Assembly: GCA_964385695.1 (NCBI GenBank)
Contig: CAYLQA010000009.1
Coordinates: forward strand, 1-64,000
DNA from: CAYLQA01 sp964385695
GTDB lineage: Bacteria > Desulfobacterota > Desulfobulbia > Desulfobulbales > Desulfurivibrionaceae
Length of the DNA: 64,000 bases
Direction: 5' to 3'
The notes below the pieces were generated by a model. It had not been told where the DNA came from. It saw only the letters and a list, made by a program, of their open reading frames with translations, and did no database searches. This document shows positions 23,589 through 32,726 of this stretch, piece by piece (within the stretch, counting starts at the first letter, position 1; the number at the start of each line of letters is the position of its first letter). The translations under genes and the position numbers were made by a program.

Positions 23589-24992
23589 CTATTTCCCAAG
23601 ACAAAATTCAGCGAAAATCATATCAAGCACATCTTCGGTCGTGGTCTCACCGACGATATCCCCCAGGTGATCCAGTGTACTCTGTAGATCGATGGCCAAC
23701 AAATCCGCAGGCAGGTCGGCCAGAAGTCCCTCTTCGACCCTTTGGCTTGCCGCCAGCGCCCGCTTGAGTGCCGAAGCATGCCGAACATTGGGCACACAGC
23801 CATACCCAGGCTCCAAGAAGCCTTGTTCTCCGGTCACGGCCTTGAACACGGCTTCTTCCAAGTCTCTGATGCCGGCATGGGTTTTGGCAGATATCGCCAC
23901 CAACGGCCGCTCTCCGAAAAAGCCTTCATACTCCTTAGCATCAAGCTGCGGAGCCAAATCCTTTTTATTGAGGACCACAATCGTGGTCTTGTCTGCTACC
24001 CCGACATACAGCTGCTTGTCCTCATCGGTCAGTCCGTGGGCCGCGTCCACCATCATCAAAACCAAATCGGCCTCATCGAGCTTTTGCCGGGTGCGCTGGA
24101 TGCCGATTTCTTCAACCGCTTCCTCGGTCTCCCGGATTCCGGCGGTATCGACGATACGCACGGGAATCCCCTTGATATCGAGGTACTCTTCGATGGTATC
24201 CCTGGTCGTCCCCGGGACCTCGGTCACAATGGCCCGATCCTCCTGGAGAAGACTGTTCAGCAGACTGGATTTACCGACATTGGGGCGGCCAACAATCACC
24301 ACCGAAATACCCTCGCGGTAAATCTTGCCCTGGTCAGCACTTTCGATAAGTTCCGCCAAGGGCTCCTGCACCTCGCTCTTGAGTTGCTCGCGCATCGTCT
24401 CCGGGTGCATGATTTCAACATCTTCATCCGGGAAATCGATGGCCACCTCTATAATAGCACGAACCCTCACCAGCGCGTCACGGATTTTTAGAATGCGTGT
24501 CGCAAGCCCCCCTTCGAGCTGATCAACGGCAAGGCCTGCGCTCTCTTTGGTTTTGGCACTGAGCAATTCCGCTACAGCCTCGGCCTGGGTCAGGTCAATT
24601 CTGCCGTTTAAAAAGGCACGCTTGGTAAATTCTCCGGCTTCGGCCAATCTGGTGCCGGGAGTGGAGAGAATAAGGGAGAGGATTTCCTGAAGGATCAGAT
24701 AGCTGCCGTGGCAATGGATCTCGACAACATCTTCACGGGTATACGTATTGGGCGCCTGCATGAGAACGGCAAGCACTTCATCAACAGTCTGCCCGCTGTC
24801 CGGGGCAACAATTGTGCCGTAATAAAGCTTATGGGAGCTATAGGAAGATCTTGGGTGTTTGGGACGAAAAATGGTTGTGAGGATTGAGGAGGCCAGGTTG
24901 CCGCTGATACGGACAATACCAATGCCCCCGGCTCCCGGCGGTGTGGCAATTGCGGCAATGGTTGCCTCGTTGTGATCGGGCGTGACCATCAT
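23589..24992 (-). CDS. mnmE: tRNA modification GTPase MnmE
   Basis: With MnmG, forms 5-carboxymethylaminomethyl groups on wobble uridine of tRNAs. 467 residues. The N-terminal domain carries IATPPGAGGIGIVRISG (folate-binding fold), the G domain has GRPNVGKSSLLN, DTAGIRE and NKKD, and the protein ends FCLGK, the conserved C-terminal motif (FCIGK) with the catalytic Cys. Part of the classic rpmH-rnpA-yidD-yidC-jag-mnmE block; MnmG is not in the window. Confidence 0.97.
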   Translation of the reverse strand: MMVTPDHNEATIAAIATPPGAGGIGIVRISGNLASSILTTIFRPKHPRSSYSSHKLYYGTIVAPDSGQTVDEVLAVLMQAPNTYTREDVVEIHCHGSYLILQEILSLILSTPGTRLAEAGEFTKRAFLNGRIDLTQAEAVAELLSAKTKESAGLAVDQLEGGLATRILKIRDALVRVRAIIEVAIDFPDEDVEIMHPETMREQLKSEVQEPLAELIESADQGKIYREGISVVIVGRPNVGKSSLLNSLLQEDRAIVTEVPGTTRDTIEEYLDIKGIPVRIVDTAGIRETEEAVEEIGIQRTRQKLDEADLVLMMVDAAHGLTDEDKQLYVGVADKTTIVVLNKKDLAPQLDAKEYEGFFGERPLVAISAKTHAGIRDLEEAVFKAVTGEQGFLEPGYGCVPNVRHASALKRALAASQRVEEGLLADLPADLLAIDLQSTLDHLGDIVGETTTEDVLDMIFAEFCLGK

Positions 24993-25060
24993 CTCACCTC
25001 GGGCAGCGCCTCCTCCAGGATGAAGGAGCGCGCCTTAGATTATTTTTGGCAACAAGCAGC

Positions 25061-25864
25061 TTAGCGGTTGGAGCGGCCGGAATTGCCTCTTCGCCTGCGG
25101 CCGCCGGAACGCTTTCTCCCCTTATTGGGAAGATAAATGAGTACCTTTTTAAACAGACCGTCTCCCACACTGCGGCTGCGGATCTCAGTATCATCCTGCA
25201 GGGCCATGTGCACAATCCGACGCTCGGCAGGATTGATGGCTGGAATGGTTCTGGTCTTGCTGCTGTCCTTTACCTCTTGGGCCAGGCGCAAGGCACGCTC
25301 CTGCAACTCCTCCACCCGGTTAGCGCGGAAATCTCCGGCATCTAAGGCGAGAAGAATTTTCTGCGGAAACTTTCTGGTTACCATCTTTCTGAGCAGATAC
25401 TGCAGACTGTCCAAGGTCTGGCCTTCGGTGCCGATAATGACCTCATTATAATCACCATCAATATGGGCATGCACCTTGTTGTTTTCATCCTGCTTCATGG
25501 TCACGGTGGACGGACAGTTCATCAGGGTCAGAATCTGGTCCAAGTCATCTTTGATCTGCTCCATCTCTTCGGCAGAAACAGGATCGCCCACGACTTCACG
25601 TTTGGATTCACGCGGGGCAGAGGCAGACTTTTTCTCGGCCTTGGCTGCCCGTTTCTTTGGGGCGCCTTCTTCCGCAACGGCAGCGGCATCTTTTTTCAGA
25701 GAAACCCGAACAACCGCCTTTTTGCGACCAAAACCAAAAATTCCGGAAGAACCGGTTGAGGCTATCTCAATATCCAACTGGTCCTGCTCGACATTCAGCC
25801 CAACACAGGCATTGCTGATAGCCTCCTCAACATCTTTCCCCTTATATTCCATCTTAGCTGACAT
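25061..25864 (-). CDS. jag: RNA-binding protein Jag/KhpB
   Basis: 267 residues with the three domains of Jag: an N-terminal Jag-N domain (EYKGKDVEEAISNACVG, then GIFGFGRKKAVV), a KH-like region (IDGDYNEVIIGTEGQTLDSLQYLLRKMV) and an R3H motif near the C-terminus (RIVHMALQDD). The family binds RNA, helps cell-envelope control and, in many bacteria, lies next to yidC as here. The central Lys/Ala-rich stretch (about 65-110) is probably disordered. Confidence 0.95.
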   Translation of the reverse strand: MSAKMEYKGKDVEEAISNACVGLNVEQDQLDIEIASTGSSGIFGFGRKKAVVRVSLKKDAAAVAEEGAPKKRAAKAEKKSASAPRESKREVVGDPVSAEEMEQIKDDLDQILTLMNCPSTVTMKQDENNKVHAHIDGDYNEVIIGTEGQTLDSLQYLLRKMVTRKFPQKILLALDAGDFRANRVEELQERALRLAQEVKDSSKTRTIPAINPAERRIVHMALQDDTEIRSRSVGDGLFKKVLIYLPNKGRKRSGGRRRRGNSGRSNR

Positions 25865-25894
25865 AGTGTGTCCTTGAGAGTTAGGTAATGCGCA

Positions 25895-27559
25895 TCAAGC
25901 GAGGCGCGTTGAGTCAACCTGCCGGTTGATAAAGTACTGCTGGCCAATGGAAAGCAGATTATTGATGAACCAGTACAGTACGAGCCCTGAGGCAAAGTTA
26001 AGAAACATAAAGGTAAATACCAACGGCAGAAACATCATGATTTTTTGCTGGGTAGGATCCCCTGTGGAAGGGGTCATCTTTTGCTGTAGGAACATGCTCG
26101 CACCCATGAGTATGGTAAGGACGGGAAGCCCACCAAGCATAGGGATATCAAAACCGATAAAGAGCCGATCCGGTGCCGAAAGATCGGTGATCCACAGCAT
26201 AAACGGGGCATGCCTGAGCTCAATGGTCTGCAGCAGCACCTTATAGAGGGCAAAAAAGACAGGGATCTGGATGACCATGGGCAGACAACCGCCCAACGGG
26301 TTGACCTTATAGGTCTGGTAGAGCTTGATCATCTCCTGCTGCTGGCGAGCCTTATCGTCTTTATACTTCTCCCTGAGCTTGGCCATTTTGGGCTGCAACT
26401 TTTGCAGGGTCTTCATAGACTTCATACCCTTCTGGGTAATGGGCCAGAAGATGAGCTTGATCAACACGGTAACCAAAATAATGGCCACCCCATAATTGCC
26501 GATATATTTATGAAAGAAGTTCAGCAGGTAAAGGGTGGGCTTGGCCATGATATCAAACCAGCCGAAGTTGACGATCTTCTCAAGGTTGTGGCCGGTCTCT
26601 TTGAGGGTGGCAAGCTTCTTGGGGCCGTAATAAACCTGGTAGGTGTACTGCTGGCTTGCGCCTGCGGCGATGGTGTCGGCGGTGCCAGCCACCACGGTGT
26701 TCACAGTGTTTTCTCCGGCCACACTGAAAAAGGCGGTGCTTGGCTTGCCGGGCTGGGGAACCACACCGCCCATGAAGTAGGAGTCCTCATAGGCGACCCA
26801 ACCGATATTGCCGGTAAAGGTTTTGTGACCCTCATCCTTGATGTCATCGACCTTGACCTCTTCTAAAATACCATCCTGCAAAAGGGCCGGACCGGTGAAG
26901 ACCCAGGTGTTATTGTTTGTAGAGGCGGAGAAGGGCTTGTTGGCCATAGTGAGGTAAGGAGCACCCTTGAGGGCCTGACCACTGGCGTTATGCACATCCA
27001 CGGTCATGGTGATGAGGTATTTGGCGTCATCAAAACTGAAGTGCTTCACGATCTCAACGCCGGAATGGAGTTTGGCCTTCATGCTCAATGCACCATTACC
27101 GCCCGTAGTCCGTACGCTTTCCTTGTCTGCAACATAGGTGGCCATACCAGCTTTGCTGGGCTCAACACCCCAGGAAAAGAACAGGGGTAACCCCTCGTTT
27201 GTATCGGTAAGGACCAATTCCTTTGCTGCGGAGTCCGCTTCCAGAGTCTCTTTAAAATCGTTGAGCTGAAAGCTTTTGAGTACACCGCCCGCCTCTGAGA
27301 AAACCGCGTTGTAGAGGCTGGTAGTAACGGCAATATTACGGCCCTGGGGCACGGCAGCCGGGGCAGGTTGCCCGGCCATAATCTGCGCGGCATCCACGGC
27401 ATCATCTGCACTCTGGCCGGTGACCTTGGCCGGCTCAGCAGCGGACTGCTCGGTGGCAACCTCCTGGGGCGGAGGTGGTGGCGGGGCAAAAAAGTACTGA
27501 TAACCAAGCAGAATCGCCATGGACAACACTATGGCCAGAATAACTCTTTGGGTTTCCAT
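25895..27559 (-). CDS. yidC: Membrane protein insertase YidC
   Basis: 554 residues. An N-terminal anchor (LAIVLSMAILLGYQYFF, about 8-25) is followed by a periplasmic P1 domain of about 280 residues, then the conserved 60KD-IMP membrane region: YIGNYGVAIILVTVLIKLIFWPITQKGMKSM, LGGCLPMVIQIPVFFALYKVL and the last two helices to the C-terminus. Inserts membrane proteins with or without SecYEG. Placement 30 bp upstream of jag and after yidD and rnpA is typical. The linker after the first helix is rich in Pro and Ala. Confidence 0.97.
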   Translation of the reverse strand: METQRVILAIVLSMAILLGYQYFFAPPPPPPQEVATEQSAAEPAKVTGQSADDAVDAAQIMAGQPAPAAVPQGRNIAVTTSLYNAVFSEAGGVLKSFQLNDFKETLEADSAAKELVLTDTNEGLPLFFSWGVEPSKAGMATYVADKESVRTTGGNGALSMKAKLHSGVEIVKHFSFDDAKYLITMTVDVHNASGQALKGAPYLTMANKPFSASTNNNTWVFTGPALLQDGILEEVKVDDIKDEGHKTFTGNIGWVAYEDSYFMGGVVPQPGKPSTAFFSVAGENTVNTVVAGTADTIAAGASQQYTYQVYYGPKKLATLKETGHNLEKIVNFGWFDIMAKPTLYLLNFFHKYIGNYGVAIILVTVLIKLIFWPITQKGMKSMKTLQKLQPKMAKLREKYKDDKARQQQEMIKLYQTYKVNPLGGCLPMVIQIPVFFALYKVLLQTIELRHAPFMLWITDLSAPDRLFIGFDIPMLGGLPVLTILMGASMFLQQKMTPSTGDPTQQKIMMFLPLVFTFMFLNFASGLVLYWFINNLLSIGQQYFINRQVDSTRLA

Positions 27560-27579
27560 TCCTAAAATCCTTGTCAGGC

Positions 27580-27840
27580 TCAGGTTGCTTTATGCTTCAG
27601 CTTATCTGCGACCCTGGTGTCCACAGTGGAGCTTTGCACAGGATCATACCCTCCGGGATGCAGAGGATGACAGCGGAGCAGGCGGCGGAGAGACATATAC
27701 CCCCCACGCACGGCTCCATGCAGGCTGATAGCCTCAATGGCATATTGGGAACAGGTCGGTAAAAACCTACAGGTCGGCGGAAATAAAGGAGAGAGGATGA
27801 GTTGATACCCTTTAACAAGGGCTATGAAGAGATGCTTCAC
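27580..27840 (-). CDS. yidD: Membrane protein insertion efficiency factor YidD
   Basis: 86 residues if translation starts at the GTG at 27840 (MKHLFIALVKGYQLILSPLFPP), the usual N-terminus; AGGTGG lies just upstream. A TTG at 27873 would give 97 residues. The family motif CRFLPTCSQYAIEAI is present, as is RRLLRCHPLHPGGYDPV. A small amphipathic membrane-associated protein of the YidC pathway, found between rnpA and yidC as expected. Confidence 0.93.
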   Translation of the reverse strand: MKHLFIALVKGYQLILSPLFPPTCRFLPTCSQYAIEAISLHGAVRGGYMSLRRLLRCHPLHPGGYDPVQSSTVDTRVADKLKHKAT

Positions 27841-27962
27841 CGCACCACCTATTAACGGAAATTCCGCAGGCAATTCACATTCAGGCGAGTCGAAGCGGTA
27901 ACACTATGATAAAGGTCGTTTCCCGGCGGAAGAGCAGCGCTATGACTGCGGCCAGACTGTCT

Positions 27963-28295
27963 TTATTTTCCAAGCAGCTTACGAATCGCCTGCTCTACCT
28001 CCTGCGGTGAATCCAGACGAAAACCAGGACGCACGGCAAAAACCACATCGGAGGATGGAGCAATGATTGTTTGGTTCCTGCGAAAAAACTCCCGGATGAT
28101 CCTTTTAATCCTATTGCGCCGAACTGCCAGCTTTGCGCCATGAACGCTGATGCCAAGTCTGCTAAACTCTCCGTTATTGGGCAAACATATCAGGCTAAAA
28201 TCCTGCCCGCGCAGACGTTTTCCCTGGCGGTAGACTCTTTGAAACTGCCAGGTTTTGGTGAGTAAACGAGACTTTGGCAAACTACAAGGCTTCAT
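27963..28295 (-). CDS. rnpA: Ribonuclease P protein component
   Basis: 110 residues, basic. The RNR motif RRNRIKRIIREFFR is present, and the first part FQRVYRQGKRL matches the family. RnpA is the protein cofactor of RNase P, which removes tRNA 5' leaders. Follows rpmH with 41 bp between, as in most bacteria. Confidence 0.97.
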   Translation of the reverse strand: MKPCSLPKSRLLTKTWQFQRVYRQGKRLRGQDFSLICLPNNGEFSRLGISVHGAKLAVRRNRIKRIIREFFRRNQTIIAPSSDVVFAVRPGFRLDSPQEVEQAIRKLLGK

Positions 28296-28336
28296 GCCTT
28301 TTCACATGCGGCGTTCGACCGACTCCCAGGCCGAAA

Positions 28337-28474
28337 TTAAACAGCTATACGTTTACGACCTTTTGCGCGGCGGCGATTGATCAGTGCACGGCCGGCTTTG
28401 GTACGCATTCTGGTCCGGAACCCGTGGGTCCGGTGCCTCTTCAAGTTACTCGGTTGAAAGGTTCTCTTGCTCAT
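28337..28474 (-). CDS. rpmH: 50S ribosomal protein L34
   Basis: 45 residues: MSKRTFQPSNLKRHRTHGF and on to TKAGRALINRRRAKGRKRI. Highly basic, complete, and of standard length. The ATG follows AAGGAAG by 5 nt. It is the first gene of the rpmH-rnpA-yidD-yidC-jag-mnmE cluster, with a strong promoter 170 bp upstream. The dnaA gene that sits next to it in many bacteria is not here; hemA is instead. Confidence 0.97.
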   Translation of the reverse strand: MSKRTFQPSNLKRHRTHGFRTRMRTKAGRALINRRRAKGRKRIAV

Positions 28475-28640
28475 GGTCGCTTCCTTTTACACTCTGTTTT
28501 GGACGCCACTTCATTACGTCCTTTTCTCCACACTATTGAAATCCGGGCAACTGCAGCGTGTCTCTGCGTGAAGCCTCTTTGTCTTCCCGGAATAACTTGC
28601 CTCACTCACGTAAGGTAAACGCTTTTACGTAAAGCGCGCT

Positions 28641-28669
28641 ATCTTACCCAGCTGTCCGCCACATGTCAA
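28641..28669 (-). promoter_or_regulatory. Strong sigma-70 promoter of the rpmH operon
   Basis: Consensus TTGACA (28664-28669, minus strand) and TAAGAT (28641-28646) with a 17-bp spacer. The transcript would have a leader of about 160 nt before rpmH. Confidence 0.85.
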
Positions 28670-28696
28670 ACATTTTCCATGGGGTAGACCCAGACT

Positions 28697-29986
28697 TTAT
28701 CCGTCCCCTTTATCTTCATCCAGGCCGAACATCCGGCGGACCACGGCGACGTTGGCCTCTTTCTTCTCCGGGTGCTTGTTGCCAGCCTTCAGGTAGATCA
28801 TGGGCTCGTGCAATAATTTATTGACGATGGCATTGGCCAGCATTTCCACCGAACGTTGTTCTTTGCTGGAAAGATTCTTCAAATTTTTCAGGGTCTTTTC
28901 CAACTCGCCGGCCCGAATTGCATCCGCCTTTTGCCTGAGGGCGGCGATGGTGGGAGCCACTTCCATCCCCTCCAGCCAGTGGCCGAACTTGAGCGCCTCC
29001 TCGACAACGATTCTCTCCGCCCGAGAGGCCTCTTTATCCCGCTCCGCCTTATTGACCTCCACCACACTTTTGAGATCATCAATATCATAGAGATAAATAT
29101 TGTCGAGATCGTTTATTTTGGGATCAAGGTCCCGGGGTACGGCAATATCAATCAAAAAGAGCGGCCGGTTTCGACGCTGACGCATGACCGGTTTCACGTC
29201 ATCCTTGGTCAAAATAAGGTCTGTGGCCCCGGTGGAACTGATGATGATATCCACCTCGGTCAGCTGCTCGTTAAGTTCAGTCAAACCCACGGCCGTGCCG
29301 TTAAAGCGCCGGGCCAGGTTTGCGGCCCGCTCCAGGGTACGGTTGGCCACAACCACCTCAGCAACCCCTTGGGCGATCAGGTGCTCGGCAGCCAGTTCCG
29401 CCATCTCCCCGGCTCCGACAAGAAGTACGCTTTTGCCCGTCAGGGCTCCAAAAATCTTTTTTGCCAACTGCACCGCAGCATAGCTGATGGAAACCGCGCT
29501 GCCACCGATATTGGTCTCGGTGCGTATACGCTTGGCCACGGAAAACGACTTATGCAGCAAGCGATTGAGCACCACACCGGTGGTTTTATTCTCCATCGCT
29601 TCTTTATAGGCCTGCTTGAGCTGGCCCAGGATCTGCGGCTCACCGACAATCATGGAATCCAGGCTGGCGGCAACCTTGAAGAGATGGTCCACCGCGTCAG
29701 CGCCCTGGTGATGGTAGCTATATTTTTGCGTTTCCGCATCGGAAAGATCTGTATTGGAAAAAAGAAAACCCCGCACCGCTTTTGCAGCACTCTCCGGATC
29801 TTGGGCGATAAAAATCACCTCCACCCGGTTACAGGTGGAGAGGAAACAACACTCCTTGCAGCCATCAATTTGCATCAGGGTGGCCAGCGGAACACCACAG
29901 TCATCGGAAAAGGCAAGCTTTTCCCGAACTTCAACCGGCGCGGTCTTATGGTTAACGCCTATGATGACGATATTTTCAGCCCGCAT
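28697..29986 (-). CDS. hemA: Glutamyl-tRNA reductase
   Basis: First committed step of tetrapyrrole synthesis: reduces glutamyl-tRNA to glutamate-1-semialdehyde. 429 residues from the ATG at 29986. Diagnostic segments: NHKTAPVEVREKLAF, the catalytic Cys in CCFLSTCNRVEV, EPQILGQLKQAY, the NADPH-binding VLLVGAGEMAELAAEHL and the C-terminal dimerisation helix. The start overlaps the end of the ccsA-like gene by 11 bp, so the two are coupled; hemL is at 41417 in the same strand. Confidence 0.97.
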   Translation of the reverse strand: MRAENIVIIGVNHKTAPVEVREKLAFSDDCGVPLATLMQIDGCKECCFLSTCNRVEVIFIAQDPESAAKAVRGFLFSNTDLSDAETQKYSYHHQGADAVDHLFKVAASLDSMIVGEPQILGQLKQAYKEAMENKTTGVVLNRLLHKSFSVAKRIRTETNIGGSAVSISYAAVQLAKKIFGALTGKSVLLVGAGEMAELAAEHLIAQGVAEVVVANRTLERAANLARRFNGTAVGLTELNEQLTEVDIIISSTGATDLILTKDDVKPVMRQRRNRPLFLIDIAVPRDLDPKINDLDNIYLYDIDDLKSVVEVNKAERDKEASRAERIVVEEALKFGHWLEGMEVAPTIAALRQKADAIRAGELEKTLKNLKNLSSKEQRSVEMLANAIVNKLLHEPMIYLKAGNKHPEKKEANVAVVRRMFGLDEDKGDG

Positions 29987-30791
29987 AGGAGTGCACACCT
30001 CCGAGCAGAAAATTGACGCCCCACAGGGTAAAAAGAACGGCAGAGAAACCGACTATCGCCATAATAGCCGCCCGTCTGCGACGCCAGCCCACGGTCAGCC
30101 GCTGATGCAGGATAGCGGCATAGATAAACCACGTAATCAGCGACCAGGTCTCCTTGGGGTCCCACTGCCAGTAAGCCCCCCAGGCCTGTTTGGCCCAGAC
30201 CGAACCGGTGATAATTCCCAAGGTAAGCAGAGGAAAACCCACGGCCAGACAGTGTTGATTCAGGTTATCAAGGGCCTCAAGGGAGGGCAGCCTGTTATAA
30301 AAGAGACCGAACCGCTTCTTTTTAATCTCCCGCTCCTGCAGGAGATACATAATCCCGCCACAGAAGGCCAGGGCCATAAAACCGTTGGCCATCAGCGCGA
30401 TACTGGCATGTACCGGCAACCACAGGCTTTGCAACGCCGGGGGCAACTCAATAATTCGCTGGGAGGAAAAGGCAGCGACCAGCATCAGGATAGCAATCAC
30501 CGGAGTGACGAAGGTACCGAAGTTCTTGACCCGATACCGCCATCGGAATGAGAGAAAACCCCAGGTCACGGCCCAGGCAAAAAAGGAAACCGCCTCATGA
30601 TTGCTGGCCAGCGGGGTGTGCCCGGCAACAAAATAGCGCACAACCAGGTAGCCGGTATGCAGCAGGCCGCCCCCCAACAGAATCATCCGGGCAATACTGC
30701 GAACCTGCTTCTTCTGGGTAATGAAGAAGACCACATATGCTGCCGTGGAAAAGATATAAACAAAAAGGGTGAGCTGGAAAAGCAAGGTCAT
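29976..30791 (-). CDS. Cytochrome c assembly protein, CcsA/CcsB (ResC-type) family
   Basis: 271 residues with about eight hydrophobic membrane segments. The tryptophan-rich heme-handling motif WGAYWQWDPKETW is complete, followed by SLITWFIYAAILHQ, the core of the heme exporter/ligase family. In system II it delivers heme to apocytochromes with a CcsB/Ccs1 partner that is not visible here. It lies between sirC and hemA, a common arrangement, and serves the c-type cytochromes (DsrJ, heme-c receptor). Confidence 0.9.
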   Translation of the reverse strand: MTLLFQLTLFVYIFSTAAYVVFFITQKKQVRSIARMILLGGGLLHTGYLVVRYFVAGHTPLASNHEAVSFFAWAVTWGFLSFRWRYRVKNFGTFVTPVIAILMLVAAFSSQRIIELPPALQSLWLPVHASIALMANGFMALAFCGGIMYLLQEREIKKKRFGLFYNRLPSLEALDNLNQHCLAVGFPLLTLGIITGSVWAKQAWGAYWQWDPKETWSLITWFIYAAILHQRLTVGWRRRRAAIMAIVGFSAVLFTLWGVNFLLGGVHSYAG

Positions 30792-30813
30792 GGCAAAAGC
30801 CTCCTCTTACACT

Positions 30814-31494
30814 TTACACCTGCTGCTGATACTCTTCTTGGGCGGTGCGAATGACATCCTCGGGCACCTCGCCCAGCACATCATTAATATGGGCCTTTAC
30901 CTTGTCCCACTCCCCGGCCTTGATCCACTCAGCCATCTCGAGCTTGGCCAGAGAACCGAACACATCCTTATTCTCCGTGTGGCTCAAGCCCCGGGCCAGG
31001 ACAAACTCCCGCAGGTTGCCGAGGATATTCACCAACACGCTAAACTCCGCCCCGAACTGCCGGTCAAAATCCTGTCTGAGCTTGCTTGCCAGGGCCGGAC
31101 TTTTACCGGCCGTGGAGATGGAGATAGCCAGGTCGCCCTGGCGGGTGGTAGCGGGAAGGATAAAATTGCACCATTTGGGAACATCTGCGACATTGAGAAG
31201 GATGTTGTCCGCCTCGGCCTCTTCAAAGACAGCGCCCTGAACAATGGGGTCATCGGTGGCGGCAATCACCAAAAAGGCCCCGGACAAGTCCCCGTTTTCA
31301 TAGGCCTTTCTCCGCACCTCAAGAACATCTTCCTGGGCAAGCCTCTCTAGTTCGGGCGTCAATTCCGGGCTGATGACCAAGACTTTGGCGCCATGGGCGA
31401 GCAGCCCCTTCACCTTGCGTTCGGCAACATGCCCTCCGCCAATCACCACACAATGGCGCCCGCTAATCTGTAAACATATGGAAAAATATTGCAT
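30814..31494 (-). CDS. Precorrin-2 dehydrogenase/sirohydrochlorin ferrochelatase-type (CysG N-terminal domain)
   Basis: 226 residues. The N-terminal NAD-binding fold has CVVIGGGHVAERKVKGLL and the middle FLVIAATDDPIVQGAV. NNP motif AGKSPALASKLRQDFDRQFG follows. The fold oxidises precorrin-2 to sirohydrochlorin in siroheme synthesis, needed by sulfite reductases. The second half is short, so a separate chelatase may exist. Next to ccsA and hemA, and its stop is one base from the MBL gene's start-side neighbour. Confidence 0.9.
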   Translation of the reverse strand: MQYFSICLQISGRHCVVIGGGHVAERKVKGLLAHGAKVLVISPELTPELERLAQEDVLEVRRKAYENGDLSGAFLVIAATDDPIVQGAVFEEAEADNILLNVADVPKWCNFILPATTRQGDLAISISTAGKSPALASKLRQDFDRQFGAEFSVLVNILGNLREFVLARGLSHTENKDVFGSLAKLEMAEWIKAGEWDKVKAHINDVLGEVPEDVIRTAQEEYQQQV

Positions 31495-31495
31495 C

Positions 31496-32128
31496 TTATC
31501 GCTTTGTTAAAATCTCCACCCGGACCTTGCCTCGCAATCCATCGCTAAAGCGCTTGGCGTCAGCTGTATCGCCGACAATGGCATCAAAATGCATGGGCAC
31601 GGCCACCTGGGGGTTGATATCAAGTGCCGCCTGCACTGCCTCTTCGGCGGTCATAACATAGGTGCCGGAAACGGGCAGCAGGGCGATATCGGCCTCAAAT
31701 TCCTTCATCTCAGGAATATAGTCCGTATCCCCGGCGTGATAAATCCGTACACCATCAACCGTTACGATAAAGCCGAGCCAACGATTGGCCTGGGGGTGAA
31801 AATCCTTATTGGTATTGTAAGAGGCAACCGCTTCAACAGTGAGCCCGGCCACCTCACATCTCTCACCGGGCTGCATGACCTGTACCGTACCGCGCAACTT
31901 TGCCGCAGACTGTGGCTCGGTCACGAAAATGGTTTCCTGCTTACTGATTTTTGCAATGTCCTCTGGGGAGCAATGATCGAAGTGTTCATGACTGATAAAA
32001 ATCACGTCCGCCTCGGGCAGGCTCCCTTCAAGTTGAAACGGGTCAAAATAGATGTTTTTTCCTTGCCATGTCAGCAAAAAACCATCATGCCCCAGCCACT
32101 GTAAACTCTTAAAGATATCCTCAAGCAT
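31496..32128 (-). CDS. UlaG-like metallo-beta-lactamase fold hydrolase
   Basis: 210 residues. Starts LQWLGHDGFLLTWQGKNIYFDPF; metal-binding motif ISHEHFDHCSPED, then YHAGDTDYIPEM supplies the next His/Asp. This is the UlaG-type of the MBL superfamily, whose members hydrolyse diverse esters, lactones or phosphoesters; the substrate here is unknown. Stop to next start is one base, so it leads the ccsA-hemA operon (sirC follows). The C-terminus is charged and ordinary. Confidence 0.88.
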   Translation of the reverse strand: MLEDIFKSLQWLGHDGFLLTWQGKNIYFDPFQLEGSLPEADVIFISHEHFDHCSPEDIAKISKQETIFVTEPQSAAKLRGTVQVMQPGERCEVAGLTVEAVASYNTNKDFHPQANRWLGFIVTVDGVRIYHAGDTDYIPEMKEFEADIALLPVSGTYVMTAEEAVQAALDINPQVAVPMHFDAIVGDTADAKRFSDGLRGKVRVEILTKR

Positions 32129-32236
32129 GACATTCTCCCCCTTTGTTTGAGACTATCACCCCAATGTCTGTCACATTTGACCAGCCCCATTACCCTTGTC
32201 AGACAACAGTAAGGACCATTTTGTTCTATAATCAAT

Positions 32237-32263
32237 TTGACACTTTTGGCAATCTATTATACT
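32237..32263 (+). promoter_or_regulatory. Possible sigma-70 promoter of yjbQ
   Basis: TTGACA (32237-32242) and TATACT (32258-32263) are both near consensus but are only 15 bp apart. They lie about 65 bp before the yjbQ start. Confidence 0.4.
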
Positions 32264-32328
32264 GGTAACCGCATAATTTCCTTATAATTCCTTCCACATA
32301 GCCACTTCGGAACCAGGGGAGAAAAAAC

Positions 32329-32724
32329 ATGAGCAAAGGAACTTTTTCAGTCTCAACCACAAAAACAATGGAGCTGGTGGATATTACACCCCAGGTTGCC
32401 AAAGCCGTTGCCGAAAGCGGCGTGGAGGAGGGAATCTGCTACCTGTTCAACCCGCATACCACAGCAGGCCTGACCATCAATGAAGGGGCGGACCCTACAG
32501 TACGCACGGACATCATTGCCGCTCTCAAGAAAATCGTCCCCTTTGACATTGCATACCAACATATGGAGGGAAACTCCCCGGCCCATGTATTATCCACCCT
32601 GACAGGCAGCTCCATACTGGTCTTTGTGGAAGACGGAAAACTGCGCCTGGGAACCTGGCAAAAAATCTATTTTTGTGAATATGATGGGGCCCGCACCAGA
32701 AAGGTGCACTGGAAAATCAGGTAG
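32329..32724 (+). CDS. YjbQ/UPF0047 family protein (secondary thiamine-phosphate synthase-like)
   Basis: 131 residues. The family hallmarks are present: NPHTTAGLTINEGADP, HMEGNSPAHVLSTLTGSS and the C-terminal GTWQKIYFCEYDG with RTRKV. Members form trimers and some show weak thiamine-phosphate synthase activity; the physiological role is unclear. The ATG follows GGGGAG by 8 nt. Convergent with the PilZ gene at 32727, 2 bp away. Confidence 0.9.
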   Translation: MSKGTFSVSTTKTMELVDITPQVAKAVAESGVEEGICYLFNPHTTAGLTINEGADPTVRTDIIAALKKIVPFDIAYQHMEGNSPAHVLSTLTGSSILVFVEDGKLRLGTWQKIYFCEYDGARTRKVHWKIR

Positions 32725-32726
32725 CC

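Noticed and set aside
28856..30016. 386-codon plus-strand frame over hemA
   Set aside because: Antisense to a complete glutamyl-tRNA reductase; composition is that of a reverse-complement shadow.
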